A DNA stretch of 64,000 bases from Luscinia megarhynchos (lineage: Eukaryota > Chordata > Aves > Passeriformes > Turdidae). The first letter of the stretch is position 1; every line of letters begins with the position of its first letter. Shown one piece after another: positions 53,301 through 63,214 of this stretch. The notes under the pieces were generated by a model. That model was not told where the DNA came from. It did no database searches and saw only the letters and a list, made by a program, of their open reading frames with translations. Location of the stretch: contig JAPFBE010000078.1 of the NCBI GenBank assembly GCA_034336665.1, forward strand, positions 1 to 64,000, in the 5' to 3' direction. The position numbers were made by a program, and so were the translations under genes.

Positions 53301-56300
53301 TTTGGGGAATTTGGGATTTTTGGGGATTTTTTGGGATTTTTGGGGGAATTTTGGGATTTTTAGGAATTTTAGGATTTTTGGGATTTCTTGGAATTTTGGT
53401 ATTTTTTAGGAGTTTTGGGATTTTTGGTATTTTTTAGGATTTTTGGGATTTTGGGGGTTTTGGGATTTTGGTAATTTTGGCATTTTTGGGATTTTGGGGA
53501 ATTTTGGGAATTTTGGCATTTTAGGCAATTTTGGGATTTTTGGGAATTTTGGGATTTTGGGGATTTTGGGGAATTTGGGATTTTTGGGGATTTTTTGGGA
53601 TTTTTGGGGGAATTTTGGGATTTTGGGAATTTTGGGGATTTTTAGGAATTTTAGGATTTGGGGATTTTGACGGATTTTAGGAATTTAAGGATTTTTGGGA
53701 ATTTTGGGATTTTGGCATTTTTGGGGAATTTGGGGATTTTTAGGATTTTGGGGATTTTGGGCAATTTTGGCCTTTTTGGCATTTTTGGGATTTTTAGGAT
53801 TTTTGGGGATTTTTTTGTTTTTTAGGAATTTTAGGATTTTTGGCATTTTTGGGAACTTTGGGGAATTTTAGGAATTTGGGGATTTTGGGGGATTTTTAGG
53901 ATTTTTATGATTTTTGGGAATTTTGGGAATTTTTTTAGGATTTTTGGGATTTTGGGGGTTTTTGGGGATTTTTTGGGATTTTTTGGGAATTTTGGGATTT
54001 TTGGGGATTTGGGGAATTTTGGGATTTTGGGGATTTGGGGGATTTTTGGGAATTTGGGGAATTTTGGGATTTTGGGGATTTTGGGGATTTTGGGGATTTT
54101 GGTATTTTTGGGGAATTTTGGTATTTTAAGGGAATTTGGGAATTTTGAGATTTTGGGATTTTTGGGGATTTTTGGCAATTTTGGCCTTTTTGGCATTTTT
54201 GAGATTTTTAGGATTTTTGGGGATTTTTTTGTTTTTTAGGAATTTTCGGATTTTTGGCATATTTGGTATTTTTGGGGATTTTTAGGGTTCTGTTGAATTC
54301 GGGGATTTTTAGGAATTTTAGGGCTTTTGGGGAATTTTGAGGATTTTTGGGAACTTTTTAGGATTTTTGGGATTTTGGGGGTTTTTGGGGATTTTTTGGC
54401 ATTTTTGGGATTTTTGGGATTTTGGTATTTTTGGGGAATTTGGGAATTTTGAGATTTTGGGATTTTGGGGATTTTTGGCAATTTTGGGATTTTTAGGAAA
54501 TTTGGAATTTTTGGGGATTTTTGAGATTTTGGGAATTTTTCGGATTTTTGGGGTATTTTAGGATTTTTGGGATATTTAGGAATTTGGGGATTTTTAGGGA
54601 TTTTTGGGATATTTAGGAATTAGGGGGATTTTGGGGGATTTTTGGGATTTGGGGATTTTTGGGATTTGGGGATTTTTGGGATTTTTGGGATTTTTGGGAT
54701 TTTGGGAATTTTTTAGGACTTTTGGGAATTTTAGGATTTTTGGCAATTTTGGGATTTTTGACATTTTGGGAATTTTTAGGACTTTTGGGACTTTTAGGAT
54801 TTTTGGCATATTTGCTATTTTCGGGGATTTTTAGGGTTCTGTTGAATTCGGGGATTTTTAGGACTTTTAGGACTTTTAGGACTTTTAGGAATTTTGCGAT
54901 TTTTGCCATTTTTGTCAATTTTGGGATTTTTTGGCTGCCCAGTTCGAGCCCGGCGTGCTGGAGGCGTGCCTCTTCATCCTGGACCGCCGGGGGATGCCCC
55001 ACAGCGCCCGCGGCGACCCCGTCATGGTGGCCCGCGTGGTGTCGGCCATGGTGAGTCCGGTTTGGGGGGAATTCGGGGGGATTTGGGCAAAAAAAAATTG
55101 GGGGTTTGGGGGAAAATTGGGGATTTTTGGGATTTTTGGATTTTTAAATTTTTGGATTTTTGATTTTTGGATTTTTTATTTTTTTGGATTTTTGGGGGAT
55201 TTTTGGGGATTTTTGGGGGATTTTTGAGGATTTTTTGGGGATTTTTGAGGATTTTTGGGGGATTTTTGGGGATTTTGGGGATTTTAAGGGGATTTTTTGA
55301 GGATTTTTGGGATTTTTTCAGAATTTTTGGGGATTTTTTGGGGGGATTTTTAGGGGATTTTGGGGGATTTTTGATGATTTTTGGGATTTTTAAAGATTTT
55401 TTGGGGGGATTTTTGAGGGATTTTTTGGGGATTTTTGGGGATTTTTAACGATTTTTGGGGATTTTTGGGGGATTTTTGGGGATTTTTTGACGATTTTTCG
55501 GAATTTTGACCACAATTGTTTGGGGGCCCGCGTGGTGTCGGCCATGGTGAGTCCGGTTTGGGGGGAATTCGGGGGAATTTGGGCAAAAAAAATTAGGGGT
55601 TTTGGGGGAAAAAATTGGGGGATTTTTTGGGATTTTTAGGGGATTTTTGAGAATTTTGGGATTTTTGGGGGATTTTTTGGGATTTTTTTTGGATTTTTTG
55701 GATTTTTTTGGATTTTTTGGATTTTTTGGGGGATTTTGGGGGATTTTTTGGGGATTTTGAGGATTTTTGGGGATTTTCGGGGATTTTTAGGGGGATTTTT
55801 GGGGATTTTTTCAGGATTTTTGGGGATTTTTCAGGATTTTTTGGGGATTTTTGGGGGATTTTGTTGGGGGTTTTGGGATTTTTTGGGGATTTTTGGGGAT
55901 TTTTTGAGGATTTTTGGGGGATTTTTATGGATTTTTGTGGATTTTGGGGGATTTTTTGAGGATTTTTGGAATTTTGGGGGGATTTTTGGGGGAATTTTTG
56001 GGTTTTTGGGGGGATTTTTGGGGATTTTTGGGGGATTTTAAACGATTTTTGGGGATTTTTTGGGGATTTTTGGGGATTTTTGACGATTTTTTCGGAATTT
56101 TGACCACAATTTTTGGGGGGCCCGCGTGGTGTCGACCATGGAGAGTCCGGTTTGGGGGAATTCGGGGGAATTTGGGCAAAAAAAAATTAGGGGTTTGGGG
56201 GAAAAAATTGAGGGATTTTTTTATTTTTGGGGATTTTGAGGGATTTTTGGGGATTTTTTGGGGATTTTTTGAGGGATTTTTTGGGGGATTTTTTGGGGAT

Positions 56301-59300
56301 TTTTTGGGGGATTTTTGACGATTTTTCGGGAGATTTTTGACCACAATTTTTTTGGGGGCCCGCGTGGTGTCGGCCATGGTGAGTCCCGGTTTTGGGGGAA
56401 TTCGGGGGAATTTGGGCAAAAAATGGGGTTTTGGGAAAAAAATTAGGGGGAATTTTTTGGGGTTTTTTCTGGATTTTTTGGGGATTTTTGGATTTTTTGG
56501 ATTTTTTGGATTTTTGGGGATTTTTTGGGGATTTTTTGGGGGATTTTTTGAGGGGATTTTTTTGGGGATTTTTTGGGGATTTTTTGGGGATTTTTTGAGT
56601 GATTTTTGGGGATTTTTCAGGATTTTTTGCGGGGATTTTTTTGGGGATTTTTGTTGGGGTTTTTGGGGATTTTTTGGGGGATTTTTGGGGATTTTTGGGG
56701 GATTTTTGGGGGATTTTTTGGGGATTTTTGGGGGGATTTTTGCGGGGATTTTTTGGGGATTTTGTTGGGGGTTTTTGGGGATTTTTTGGGGACTTTTTTG
56801 GGGATTTTTTGGGGGATTTTCTGGGGATTTTTTGGGGGGATTTTTTGGGGATTTTTTGGGGGATTTTTGGGGGATTTTTTGGGGGATTTTTTCAGGGATT
56901 TTTGGGGGGATTTTTTGGGATTTTTTGAGGATTTTTTGGGGATTTTTTGGGGATTTTTTGGGGATTTTTGGGGGATTTTTGATGATTTTTTGGGGGATTT
57001 TTGGGGGTTTTTGGCATTTTGTTGGGGTTTTTGGGGATTTTTTGGGATTTTTTGGGGGATTTTTTGGGGGATTTTTTGGGATTTTTGGCTTTTTTTGGGG
57101 ACTTCTTTTTATTTTTTGGGTGATTTTTTAGGGATTTTTGGGGGATTTTTTTGACGATTTTTTGGGGATTTTTTGCGATTTTTTCGGGATTTTTTGGCAT
57201 TTTTTGGCTTTTGTTTTTGATTTTTGGGGTGATTTTTGGGGGATTTTTGGGAATTTTTTGGGGGATTTTTGGGATTTTTTGCGATTTTTTAGGTGATTTT
57301 TGGGATTTTTGGAGATTTTTTGGGGATTTTTTATGGATTTTTTTGTGGATTTTTGGGGGGATTTTTTGAGGGATTTTTTGGAATTTTTTGGGGGGGATTT
57401 TTTGGGGAATTTTTGGGTTTTTGGGGGATTTTTTGGGATTTTTGGGATTTTTGACGATTTTTTGGGGTGATTTTTTGGGGATTTTTTTGGGGATTTTTTG
57501 GGGGATTTTTGGGGATTTTTGACGATTTTTTGAATTTTTGACCACAATTTTTTGGGGGCCAGCGTGGTGTCGGCCATGGTGAGTCCCGGTTTGGGGGGGA
57601 ATTCAGGGGGAATTTGGGCAAAAAAAAAAAAATTATAGGGGTTTGGGGGAAAAAATTAGGGGGATTTTTGGGATTTTTTGGATTTTTTGGAGATTTTGGA
57701 TTTTTTTTATTTTTTTGGATTTTTTGGGGATTTTTGGGGGGATTTTTTGATGATTTTTTTGGGGATTTTTTAAAGATTTTTTGACGATTTTTGGGGGATT
57801 TTTGGGGACTTTTTGGGGATTTTTTGAGGGATTTTTTGGGGATTTTTTGGGGATTTTTGGGGATTTTTTGAGAGGGATTTTTTGGGATTTTTTCAGAATT
57901 TTTTGGGGGATTTTTTGGGGGATTTTTGGGGGATTTTTGGGGGATTTTTTGGGGATTTTTTGGGGGGATTTTTTGGGGATGATTTTTTGGGATTTTTCAG
58001 GATTTTTTTGCGGGATTTTTTGGGGATTTTTGAGGGAATTTTTTTGGGGGATTTTTTGGGGATTTTTTGGATTTTTTGGGGATTTTTTAAGGATTTTTTG
58101 GGGATTTTTAGGGATTTTTTTGGGGATTTTTGAGGGATTTTTTGGGGGGATTTTTTGACTTGTGATTTTTTGGGGGGATTTTTTGGGGGATTTTTTGGGG
58201 ATTTTTGACGATTTTTTGGGGATTTTTTGACCACAATTTTTTGGGGGCCCGCGTGGTGTCGACCATGGTGAGTCCCGGTTTGGGGGGAATTCGGGGGGAT
58301 TTGGGCAAAAAAATTGGGGTTTGGGGGAAAAAATTGGGGATTTTTGGGATTTTTTTTGGATTTTTTTATTTTTTTTGGAATTTTTTGGATTTTTTGGATG
58401 CATTTTTTGGATTTTTTAGGGGATTTTTTGGGGGGATTTTTGGGGGGATTTTTTGGGGGATTTTTGATGATTTTTGGGATTTTTAAAAGATTTTTTGGGG
58501 GGATTTTTGGGGATTTTTGGGGATTTTTTGGGGGATTTTGGGGATTTTTGGGGGATTTTTGGGGATTTTTTAGGGATTTTTGGGGATTTTTTGGGATTTT
58601 TTGGGGATTTTTGGGGGTTTTTTGGGGATTTTTTGGGGATTTTTGGGGGATTTTCGGGGAATTTTTGGGATTTTTTGGAGTTTTTGGGGATTTTTTGGAA
58701 TTTTTTAGGATTTTTGGGGATTTTTTGGTGGATTTTTTTGTGATTTTTGGGGGGATTATTTTTGGGGATTTTTGGGGGATTTTTTTGGGGGATTTTTTGG
58801 CTTTTCTTTTATTTTTCGGTGATTTTTTAGGGATTTTTGAGGGATTTTTGGGATATTTTTTGGGATTTTTCTTGGGATTTTTAGGGGATTTTTTGGGGGA
58901 TTTTTGGGGATTTTTTGCGATTTTTGGGGGATTTTTTAGGGGATTTTTTGGGGGATTTTTGGGGGATTTTTTAGGGATTTTTGGGGGATTTTTGGGGGAT
59001 TTTTTGGGGATTTTTGGGATTTTTTGGGGATTTTTGGGGGATTTTTGGGGGATTTTGTTTGCGGGGATTTTTGGGGATTTTTTGAGTGAAATTTTTGGGG
59101 ATTTTTTGGGGGTTTTTGGGGATTTTTTGGGGATTTTTGGGGATTTTTTGAGGTGATTTTTGGGGGATTTTTTGGGGGATTTTTTGGGGGATTTTTTGGG
59201 GATTTTTACGGGGATTTTTTGGGGGATTTTTGGGGATTTTTGGGGATTTTTTTTGGATTTTTTGGGGATTTTTTGGGGGATTTGTTTGCGAATTTTTTGG

Positions 59301-62300
59301 GGATTTTTTGGTAGAATTTTTTGGGGATTTTTTGGAATTTTTTGGGGGATTTTTGGGGATTTTTGGGGATTTTTTGGTGATTTTTTGGGGATTTTTTGGG
59401 GATTTTTGGGGGATTTTTGGGGTATTTTTTGGGGAGTTTTGGGATTTTTTAAGGATTTTTTGGGGATATTTTTGGGATTTTTGGGGGATTTTTGGGATTT
59501 TTGGGGAATGTTTTGGGGATTTTTGGGAGAATTTTTGGGGATTTTTGAGGGGAATTTTGGGGGTTTTTGGGAGATTTTTGGGGGTGGTTGGGAGAATTTT
59601 GGGGCGATTTTTTGGGAAATTTTGGGGGAATTTTTGGGAATTTTGGCGATTTCTGGAATTTTAATGTTTTCCCAGAAATATTTTTGGGGATTTTTGGGGA
59701 CAAATTTTTGGGGATTTTTGGAGCTTTTTATTGCGAATTTTTTCAGGGGTGAAATTTTTTGGCAATTTTGAGCAAAAATTTTTGGGATTTTTTTAGGGTC
59801 GAATTTTTCGGGATTTTTGACCCGAATTTTGGGGATTTTTGACCCGAATTTTTTTGGGGATTTTTTGGGGATTTTTGGAGTTTTTCAGATTTTAACATTT
59901 TTCCACGATATTTTTTACCAAATTCGGAAAATTTTTGGGGGCAAAATTTCCCTCATTTTCAAAATCGTAATTTTTCGCATTTTTGGAGTCGAATTTTTAG
60001 CGATTTTTGACCGAATTTTTCGGGGATTTTTTACCCGAATTTTTTGGGATTTTTGACCAGAATTTTTTGGGGATTTTTGGGATTTTGGAATTTTTTCGAA
60101 TTTTATCATTTTTTACCAATCCCAGGCGAATTTTTGTGTCGAATTTATTGCAAATTTCCCTCATTTTCCACCGGAATTTTCGCATTTTCGACCCGAATTT
60201 TCGGGATTTTTGACCAGAATTTTCGGGATTTTTGACCCGAATTTTTTGGGGATTTTTGGGATTTGATAATTTTTTCGAATTTTAACATTTTTCCACGAAT
60301 ATTTTTTACCAAATTCAGGAAAATTTTGGGGCAAATTTCCCTCATTTTCCACCGGAATTTTCGCATTTTCGACCCGAATTTTCGGGATTTTTTATCAGAA
60401 TTTTCGGGATTTTTGACCAGAATTTTTTGGGGGATTTTTGGGATTTGATAATTTTTTCGAATTTTAACATTTTTCCACGAATATTCTTTACCAAATTCGG
60501 GAAAATTTTGGGGCGAATTTCCCTCATTTCAAATCGTAATTTTCGCATTTTTGAGTCGAAATTTCGCATTTTTGACCCGAATTTTCGGGATTTGTTACCC
60601 GAATTTTTGGGATTTTTGACCAGAATTTTTTGGGGGATTTTTGGGACTTTGGAATTTTTTCGAATTTTATCATTTTTTACCAATCCCAGGCGAATTTTTG
60701 GGGCAAATTTTGGGGCAAATTTCCCTCATTTCAAATCGGAATTTTCCCATTTTTGAGCCGAATTTTCGGGATTTTTGAGCCGAATTTTCGGGATTTTTGA
60801 CCCGAATTTTTTGGGTTTTTTGGGGATTTTGGAGTTTTTTCGAATTTTAACATTTTTCCACGAATATTTTTTACCAAATTCGGGAAAATTTTGGGGCAAA
60901 TTTCCCTCATTTCAAATCGTAATTTTCGCATTTTTGAGTCGAATTTTTCGCATTTTTGACCCGATTTTTTGGGGGATTTTTGATCAGAATTTTGGGGATT
61001 TTTGACCAGAATTTTTTGGGGATTTTTGGGATTTGATAATTTTTTCGAATTTTAACATTTTTCCACGAATATTTTTTACCAAATCTAGGTGAATTTTTGG
61101 GGCAAATTTTGGGGCAAATTTCCCTCATTTTCCACCGGAATTTTCGCATTTCCGACCCGAATTTTCGCATTTTTGACCCGAATTTTCACCGAATTTCACC
61201 AAAAAAAACCCCAAATTTTTATTTTTTTAATTTTTCCGCCTCCCCAGGTGAACTCCCTGGACGACAGCGGGTGCTGGGAATTTCCATCATTTCAAATCAG
61301 AATTTTCGCATTTTTGGGCAAAAATTTTCTGGGATTTTGACCCGAATTTTCGGGATTTTTGACCAGAATTTTTGGGGGATTTTTGGGATTTGATAATTTT
61401 TTCGAATTTTAACATTTTTCCACGAATATTTTTTACCAAATTCAGGCGAATTTTCGGGCAAATTTTGGGACAAATTTCCCTCATTTTCCACCGAAATTTT
61501 CGCATTTTTGACCCGAATTTTCGCATTTTTGACCCGAATTTTCACCGAATTTCACCAAAAAAAACCCAAAATTTTTATTTTTTGATTTTTCCGCCGCCCC
61601 AGGTGAACTCCCTGGACGACAGCGGGGTGCTGGTGGGGAACTGGACCGGGGATTACTCGCAGGGCACGAACCCCTCGGCCTGGGCCGGCTCCGTGGGGAT
61701 CCTGCGCAGCTTCCTGGGCTCGGGCGCCCCCGTGCGCTACGGGCAGTGCTGGGTGTTCGCCGGCGTGGTCACCACGGGTGCGTCTGGGTTATACTGGGTT
61801 ATACTGGGAGGGACTGGGAGGGACTGGGAGGGGAAAATTGGGGGAAAAATCGGTGAAAAAATGATGAAAATCGGTGGAAAAATGGGGGAAATAGAGAAAA
61901 AAATGGGGGGAATAAGGGGAAGAAAGGGTTAAAAAAGGGTTAAATGAGGGATTGGGGTTACTGGTTTGTACTGGGAGGGACTGGTTTGGACTGGTTTGGA
62001 CTGGGAGGGGATTTCGAGGTGATTTTGGTGAATTTTGGGGCTTTAAAAACCACCAAAAATGGAGAAAAATCGGGGATTTTGGGGTTACTGGTCCATACTG
62101 GTCCATACTGGTCCATAGTGGTTTATACTGGGCCATACTAGTTTGTACTGGTCCATACTGGTTTATACTGGTCTATACCGGTCCGTACTGGTCCATACTG
62201 GTTTATACTGGTGCATACTGGTTCGTACTTGTCTATACCTGTTTATACTGGTTTATACCGGTCCGTACTGGTCCATACTGGTCCATACTGGTCCATACTG

Positions 62301-63214
62301 GTCCATACTGGTTTATACTGGTTTATACCAGTCCGTACTGGTCCATACTGGTTTATACTGGTTTATACCAGTCCGTACCAGTCCATACTGGCCCATACTG
62401 GTCCATACCGGTCCATACTGGTTTATACTGGTTTATACTGGTTTGTACTGGTCCATACCGGTCCCTACTGGTCTATACCAGTCCATACTGGTCCATACTG
62501 GTTTATACTGGTCCATACTGGTCCGTACCGGTCCATACTGGTCCATACCGGTCCATACTGGTCCATACCGGTCCATACCGGTCCATACTGGTTTATACTG
62601 GTTCATACTGGTCCATACTGGTCCATACTGGTCCATACCGGTCCATACTGGTCCATACTGGTTTATACCGGTCCATACTGGTTTATACCGGTCCATACCA
62701 GTCCATACTGGTCTGTACTGGTCCATACCGGTCCATACCGGTCCATACTGGTTTGTACTGGTCCATACTGGTCCATACTGGTTCATACTGGTCCATACTG
62801 GTCTATACCGGTCCATACCGGTCCATACTGGTTTATACTGGTCTGTACTGGTCCATACCGGTCCATACCGGTCCATACTGGTTTATACTGGTCCATACTG
62901 GTCCATACTGGTCCATACCGGTCCGTACTGGTCCATACCGGTCCATACTGGTCCATACTGGTCTATACTGGTCCATACTGGTCCATACTGGTCCATACTG
63001 GTCCATACTGGTCCATACTGGTCCATACCGGTCCATACTGGTTTATACTGGTCTATACTGGTTTATACTGGTCAGTGCTGCGCTGCCTGGGCCTCCCCAC
63101 CCGCACGGTCACCAACTACAACTCCGCCCACGACACGGACACGTCGCTGACCACCGACATCTACCTGGACGAGGCCATGCGGCCCCTGGAGCGCCTCAAC
63201 ACCGACTCCGTCTG
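32120..63214 (+). CDS. TGM1: Protein-glutamine gamma-glutamyltransferase K (partial at the right edge)
   Basis: Transglutaminase 1 is the membrane-anchored, calcium-dependent enzyme that cross-links proteins (glutamine to lysine) in the cornified envelope of skin. Coding exons here: 32120-32339, about 37911-38115, 44647-44920, 47749-47867, 54943-55050, 61603-61777 and 63076-63214. Visible features: a Cys cluster (CGCCGRC) like the acylated membrane anchor; an N-terminal beta-sandwich ([27 protein letters not shown]); [37 protein letters not shown]; the active-site YGQCWVF (Cys codon at 61747); and the [10 protein letters not shown] calcium-binding segment. The catalytic His and Asp exons lie beyond 64000. 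Exon sizes 119, 108, 175 and 139 bp fit transglutaminase gene structure. It follows RABGGTA as in human. Confidence 0.93.
32161..32175 (+). promoter_or_regulatory. CTCF-like motif in TGM1 first coding exon
   Basis: CCTGCAGGGGGCGCC differs from the CTCF core at one main position. Forward orientation. Weak evidence alone; listed because related motifs mark RABGGTA. Confidence 0.35.
32340..37910 (+). repeat. TGM1 intron: GATTTTTTGGGG array (G/T-rich)
   Basis: About 5.5 kb of 11-13 bp units (GGGGATTTTTTG and GGGATTTTTAAGGATTT), with hardly any C on this strand. Runs of GGGG recur at short intervals, so G-quadruplex formation on the coding strand is likely. Frames as long as 567 codons, almost only Phe, Gly, Ile, Trp, Leu and Asp, are composition by-products. 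Confidence 0.93.
37911..38115 (+). CDS. TGM1: TGM1 second coding exon, frame-broken
   Basis: A GC-rich island between A/T/G arrays. One frame gives [12 protein letters not shown], and the same frame ends VELTLG before GTGAGG at 38116, matching human YEYDELIVRRG and ITLELLIG. Between them that frame has two stops; the neighbouring frame reads [17 protein letters not shown], fitting the QPFHMLLLLSR region. Two compensating indels would restore the exon, and phase 1 at the end matches the next exon. The left boundary is uncertain. AAGATGGCGGC at 37922 resembles a YY1 site, so a promoter role is an alternative for the left part. Confidence 0.6.
38116..42470 (+). repeat. TGM1 intron: G/A/T array GGGAAAAATTTGGGGATTTT
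   Basis: Units of GGGAAAAAATTTGGGG and GGGGATTTTGGG, almost free of C on this strand. A segment around 41060-41290 recurs at about 41665-41850 with near-identical order (roughly 600 bp apart), showing large-scale duplication. Confidence 0.92.
43171..43209 (+). pseudogene. Copy 1 of the 44647 exon's 5' edge
   Basis: GCCCCACCCCGCAGGTGGCC followed by ATGACCACGCACGTGCTGG, preceded by the same GGGGTCAG acceptor. It leaves the exon sequence after GTGCTGG and continues as intron repeat. Three mismatches to the true exon. Confidence 0.9.
44008..44046 (+). pseudogene. Copy 2 of the 44647 exon's 5' edge
   Basis: Identical over 39 bp to the start of the real exon, including the acceptor TCAG, then diverges into TTTGGAAATTTGG. 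Confidence 0.92.
44647..44920 (+). CDS. TGM1: TGM1 third coding exon (N-terminal beta-sandwich)
   Basis: 274 bp. Taking the acceptor GGGGTCAG gives [18 protein letters not shown], aligned with human GNNPEVGKGTHVIIPVGK, and keeps phase 1 from the previous exon. It continues [38 protein letters not shown] and [11 protein letters not shown]. The conserved NPWCPE has lost its first proline, and the donor (GTGAGG at 44921) leaves phase 2 where the next exon needs phase 1. A few bases therefore appear missing near 44911-44920, probably in a C run. Confidence 0.9.
44947..46690 (+). repeat. TGM1 intron: CpG-dense TCGAAA/CGTCGA array
   Basis: About 1.7 kb built from CGTCGAAA, ATCGAAAT and GCATCGA variants, with hundreds of TCGA palindromes. 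The long frame rich in Arg, Ser, Lys and Glu is a repeat by-product, present in other frames and on the opposite strand as well. CpG density is very high for an intron with AT-rich neighbours. Confidence 0.92.
46691..47748 (+). repeat. TGM1 intron: AAAAATGTAAAAAATGGG array
   Basis: A-rich units of GGGAAAAAATGTAAAAAA (17-20 bp). The last about 60 bp before the exon are T-rich and supply the acceptor (GCTGATTTCAG). Confidence 0.92.
47749..47867 (+). CDS. TGM1: TGM1 fourth coding exon (119 bp)
   Basis: Reads [20 protein letters not shown] then [20 protein letters not shown], matching human [20 protein letters not shown] and [20 protein letters not shown]. The 119-bp length is standard for this transglutaminase exon. 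Acceptor TTTCAG, donor GTGCGA; phase 1 in, 0 out. Confidence 0.95.
47868..53055 (+). repeat. TGM1 intron, left arm: C/A-rich AAAAATCCGC and AAAAATCCCC array
   Basis: About 5.2 kb with few G and T on this strand. Units of AAAAAATCCGCAAAAAATCC grade into AAAAATCCCCAAAAATCC. Blocks of GGAATTCAGCCCAAAAATCC occur near 48580, 50360-50480, 51265-51350 and 51480-51550. A segment with GACCCCAAAAATCC after a T6 run recurs at about 48710, 50740 and 51775. Confidence 0.93.
53056..53190. other. Strand-composition switch point
   Basis: Short unique stretch (AGATCTCATGCGTTTTTGCG) between the C/A-rich left arm and the G/T-rich right arm. The arms are built from reverse-complementary units. Confidence 0.6.
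53191..54942 (+). repeat. TGM1 intron, right arm: G/T-rich TTTTGGGATTTTGGGG array
   Basis: Units of GGGATTTTGGGGAATTTTGG. Larger blocks recur: one around 53200-53400 reappears near 53480-53660, and AGGGTTCTGTTGAATTCGGG occurs at about 54280 and 54830. The array runs into the acceptor TGCCCAG. Confidence 0.92.
54943..55050 (+). CDS. TGM1: TGM1 fifth coding exon (108 bp)
   Basis: [20 protein letters not shown] then [16 protein letters not shown], matching human [20 protein letters not shown] and GGRGDPVNVSRVISAM, 36 codons in both. Acceptor CCCAG, donor GTGAGT, phase 0 at both ends. Its last 21 bp with the donor are copied five times downstream. Confidence 0.95.
55051..59760 (+). repeat. TGM1 intron: GGGGATTTTTTG array with exon-edge copies
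   Basis: G/T-rich 11-13 bp units as in the earlier intron, organised in larger units marked by TTGACCACAATTTTTTGGGG followed by an exon-edge copy, then GGGAATTCGGGGG and TTTGGGCAAAAAAAATT. Confidence 0.92.
55526..58271 (+). pseudogene. Five downstream copies of the 54943 exon's 3' edge with donor
   Basis: GCCCGCGTGGTGTCGGCCAT(G) occurs at 55526-55546, 56119-56139 (GTCGACC variant, donor changed to GAGAG), 56358-56378, 57558-57578 (CCAGCG variant) and 58247-58267 (GTCGACC variant). Four keep the donor GTGAGT. Each is preceded by CCACAATT and followed by exon-flanking intron sequence. Spacings are 593, 239, 1200 and 689 bp. Confidence 0.92.
59761..61602 (+). repeat. TGM1 intron: ~190-bp unit with CCCGAATTTTCGGGATTTTT
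   Basis: The landmark TTTTTACCAAATTC (or TTTTTACCAATCCCAGG) recurs near 59917, 60110, 60307, 60490, 60675, 60871, 61075 and 61432, about 180-205 bp apart. Units contain CAAATTTCCCTCATTT and GACCCGAATTTTCGGG. The last units include a copy of the next exon's start. Confidence 0.92.
61248..61277 (+). pseudogene. Upstream copy of the 61603 exon's 5' edge
   Basis: GTGAACTCCCTGGACGACAG then CGGGTGCTGG after TCCCCAG, identical to the true exon start except for one missing G, then continuing as repeat. It lies 355 bp upstream, about two units of the local 180-bp array. Confidence 0.92.
61603..61777 (+). CDS. TGM1: TGM1 sixth coding exon (active-site cysteine)
   Basis: 175 bp, [39 protein letters not shown], then [19 protein letters not shown]. 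The nucleophile Cys is codon TGC at 61747-61749 in YGQCWVF, invariant in active transglutaminases. Length and sequence match human (58 codons plus one base). Acceptor CCCCAG, donor GTGCGT. Confidence 0.97.
61778..63075 (+). repeat. TGM1 intron: mixed start, then TACTGGTCCA decamer array
   Basis: 61778-62085 holds ACTGGGAGG and GGGGGAAAA motifs. From 62086 to 63075, pure TACTGGTCCA, TACCGGTCCA and TACTGGTTTA decamers run into the acceptor (ACTGGTCAG). Confidence 0.93.
63076..63214 (+). CDS. TGM1: TGM1 seventh coding exon (139 bp)
   Basis: Reads [46 protein letters not shown], matching human [20 protein letters not shown] and [20 protein letters not shown]. The NSAHDTD segment belongs to the calcium-binding region. 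The donor (CTG then GTACTGG) is the first decamer of the following array. Phase 2 out, as expected before the NFHVWND exon, which lies outside the window. Confidence 0.95.
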
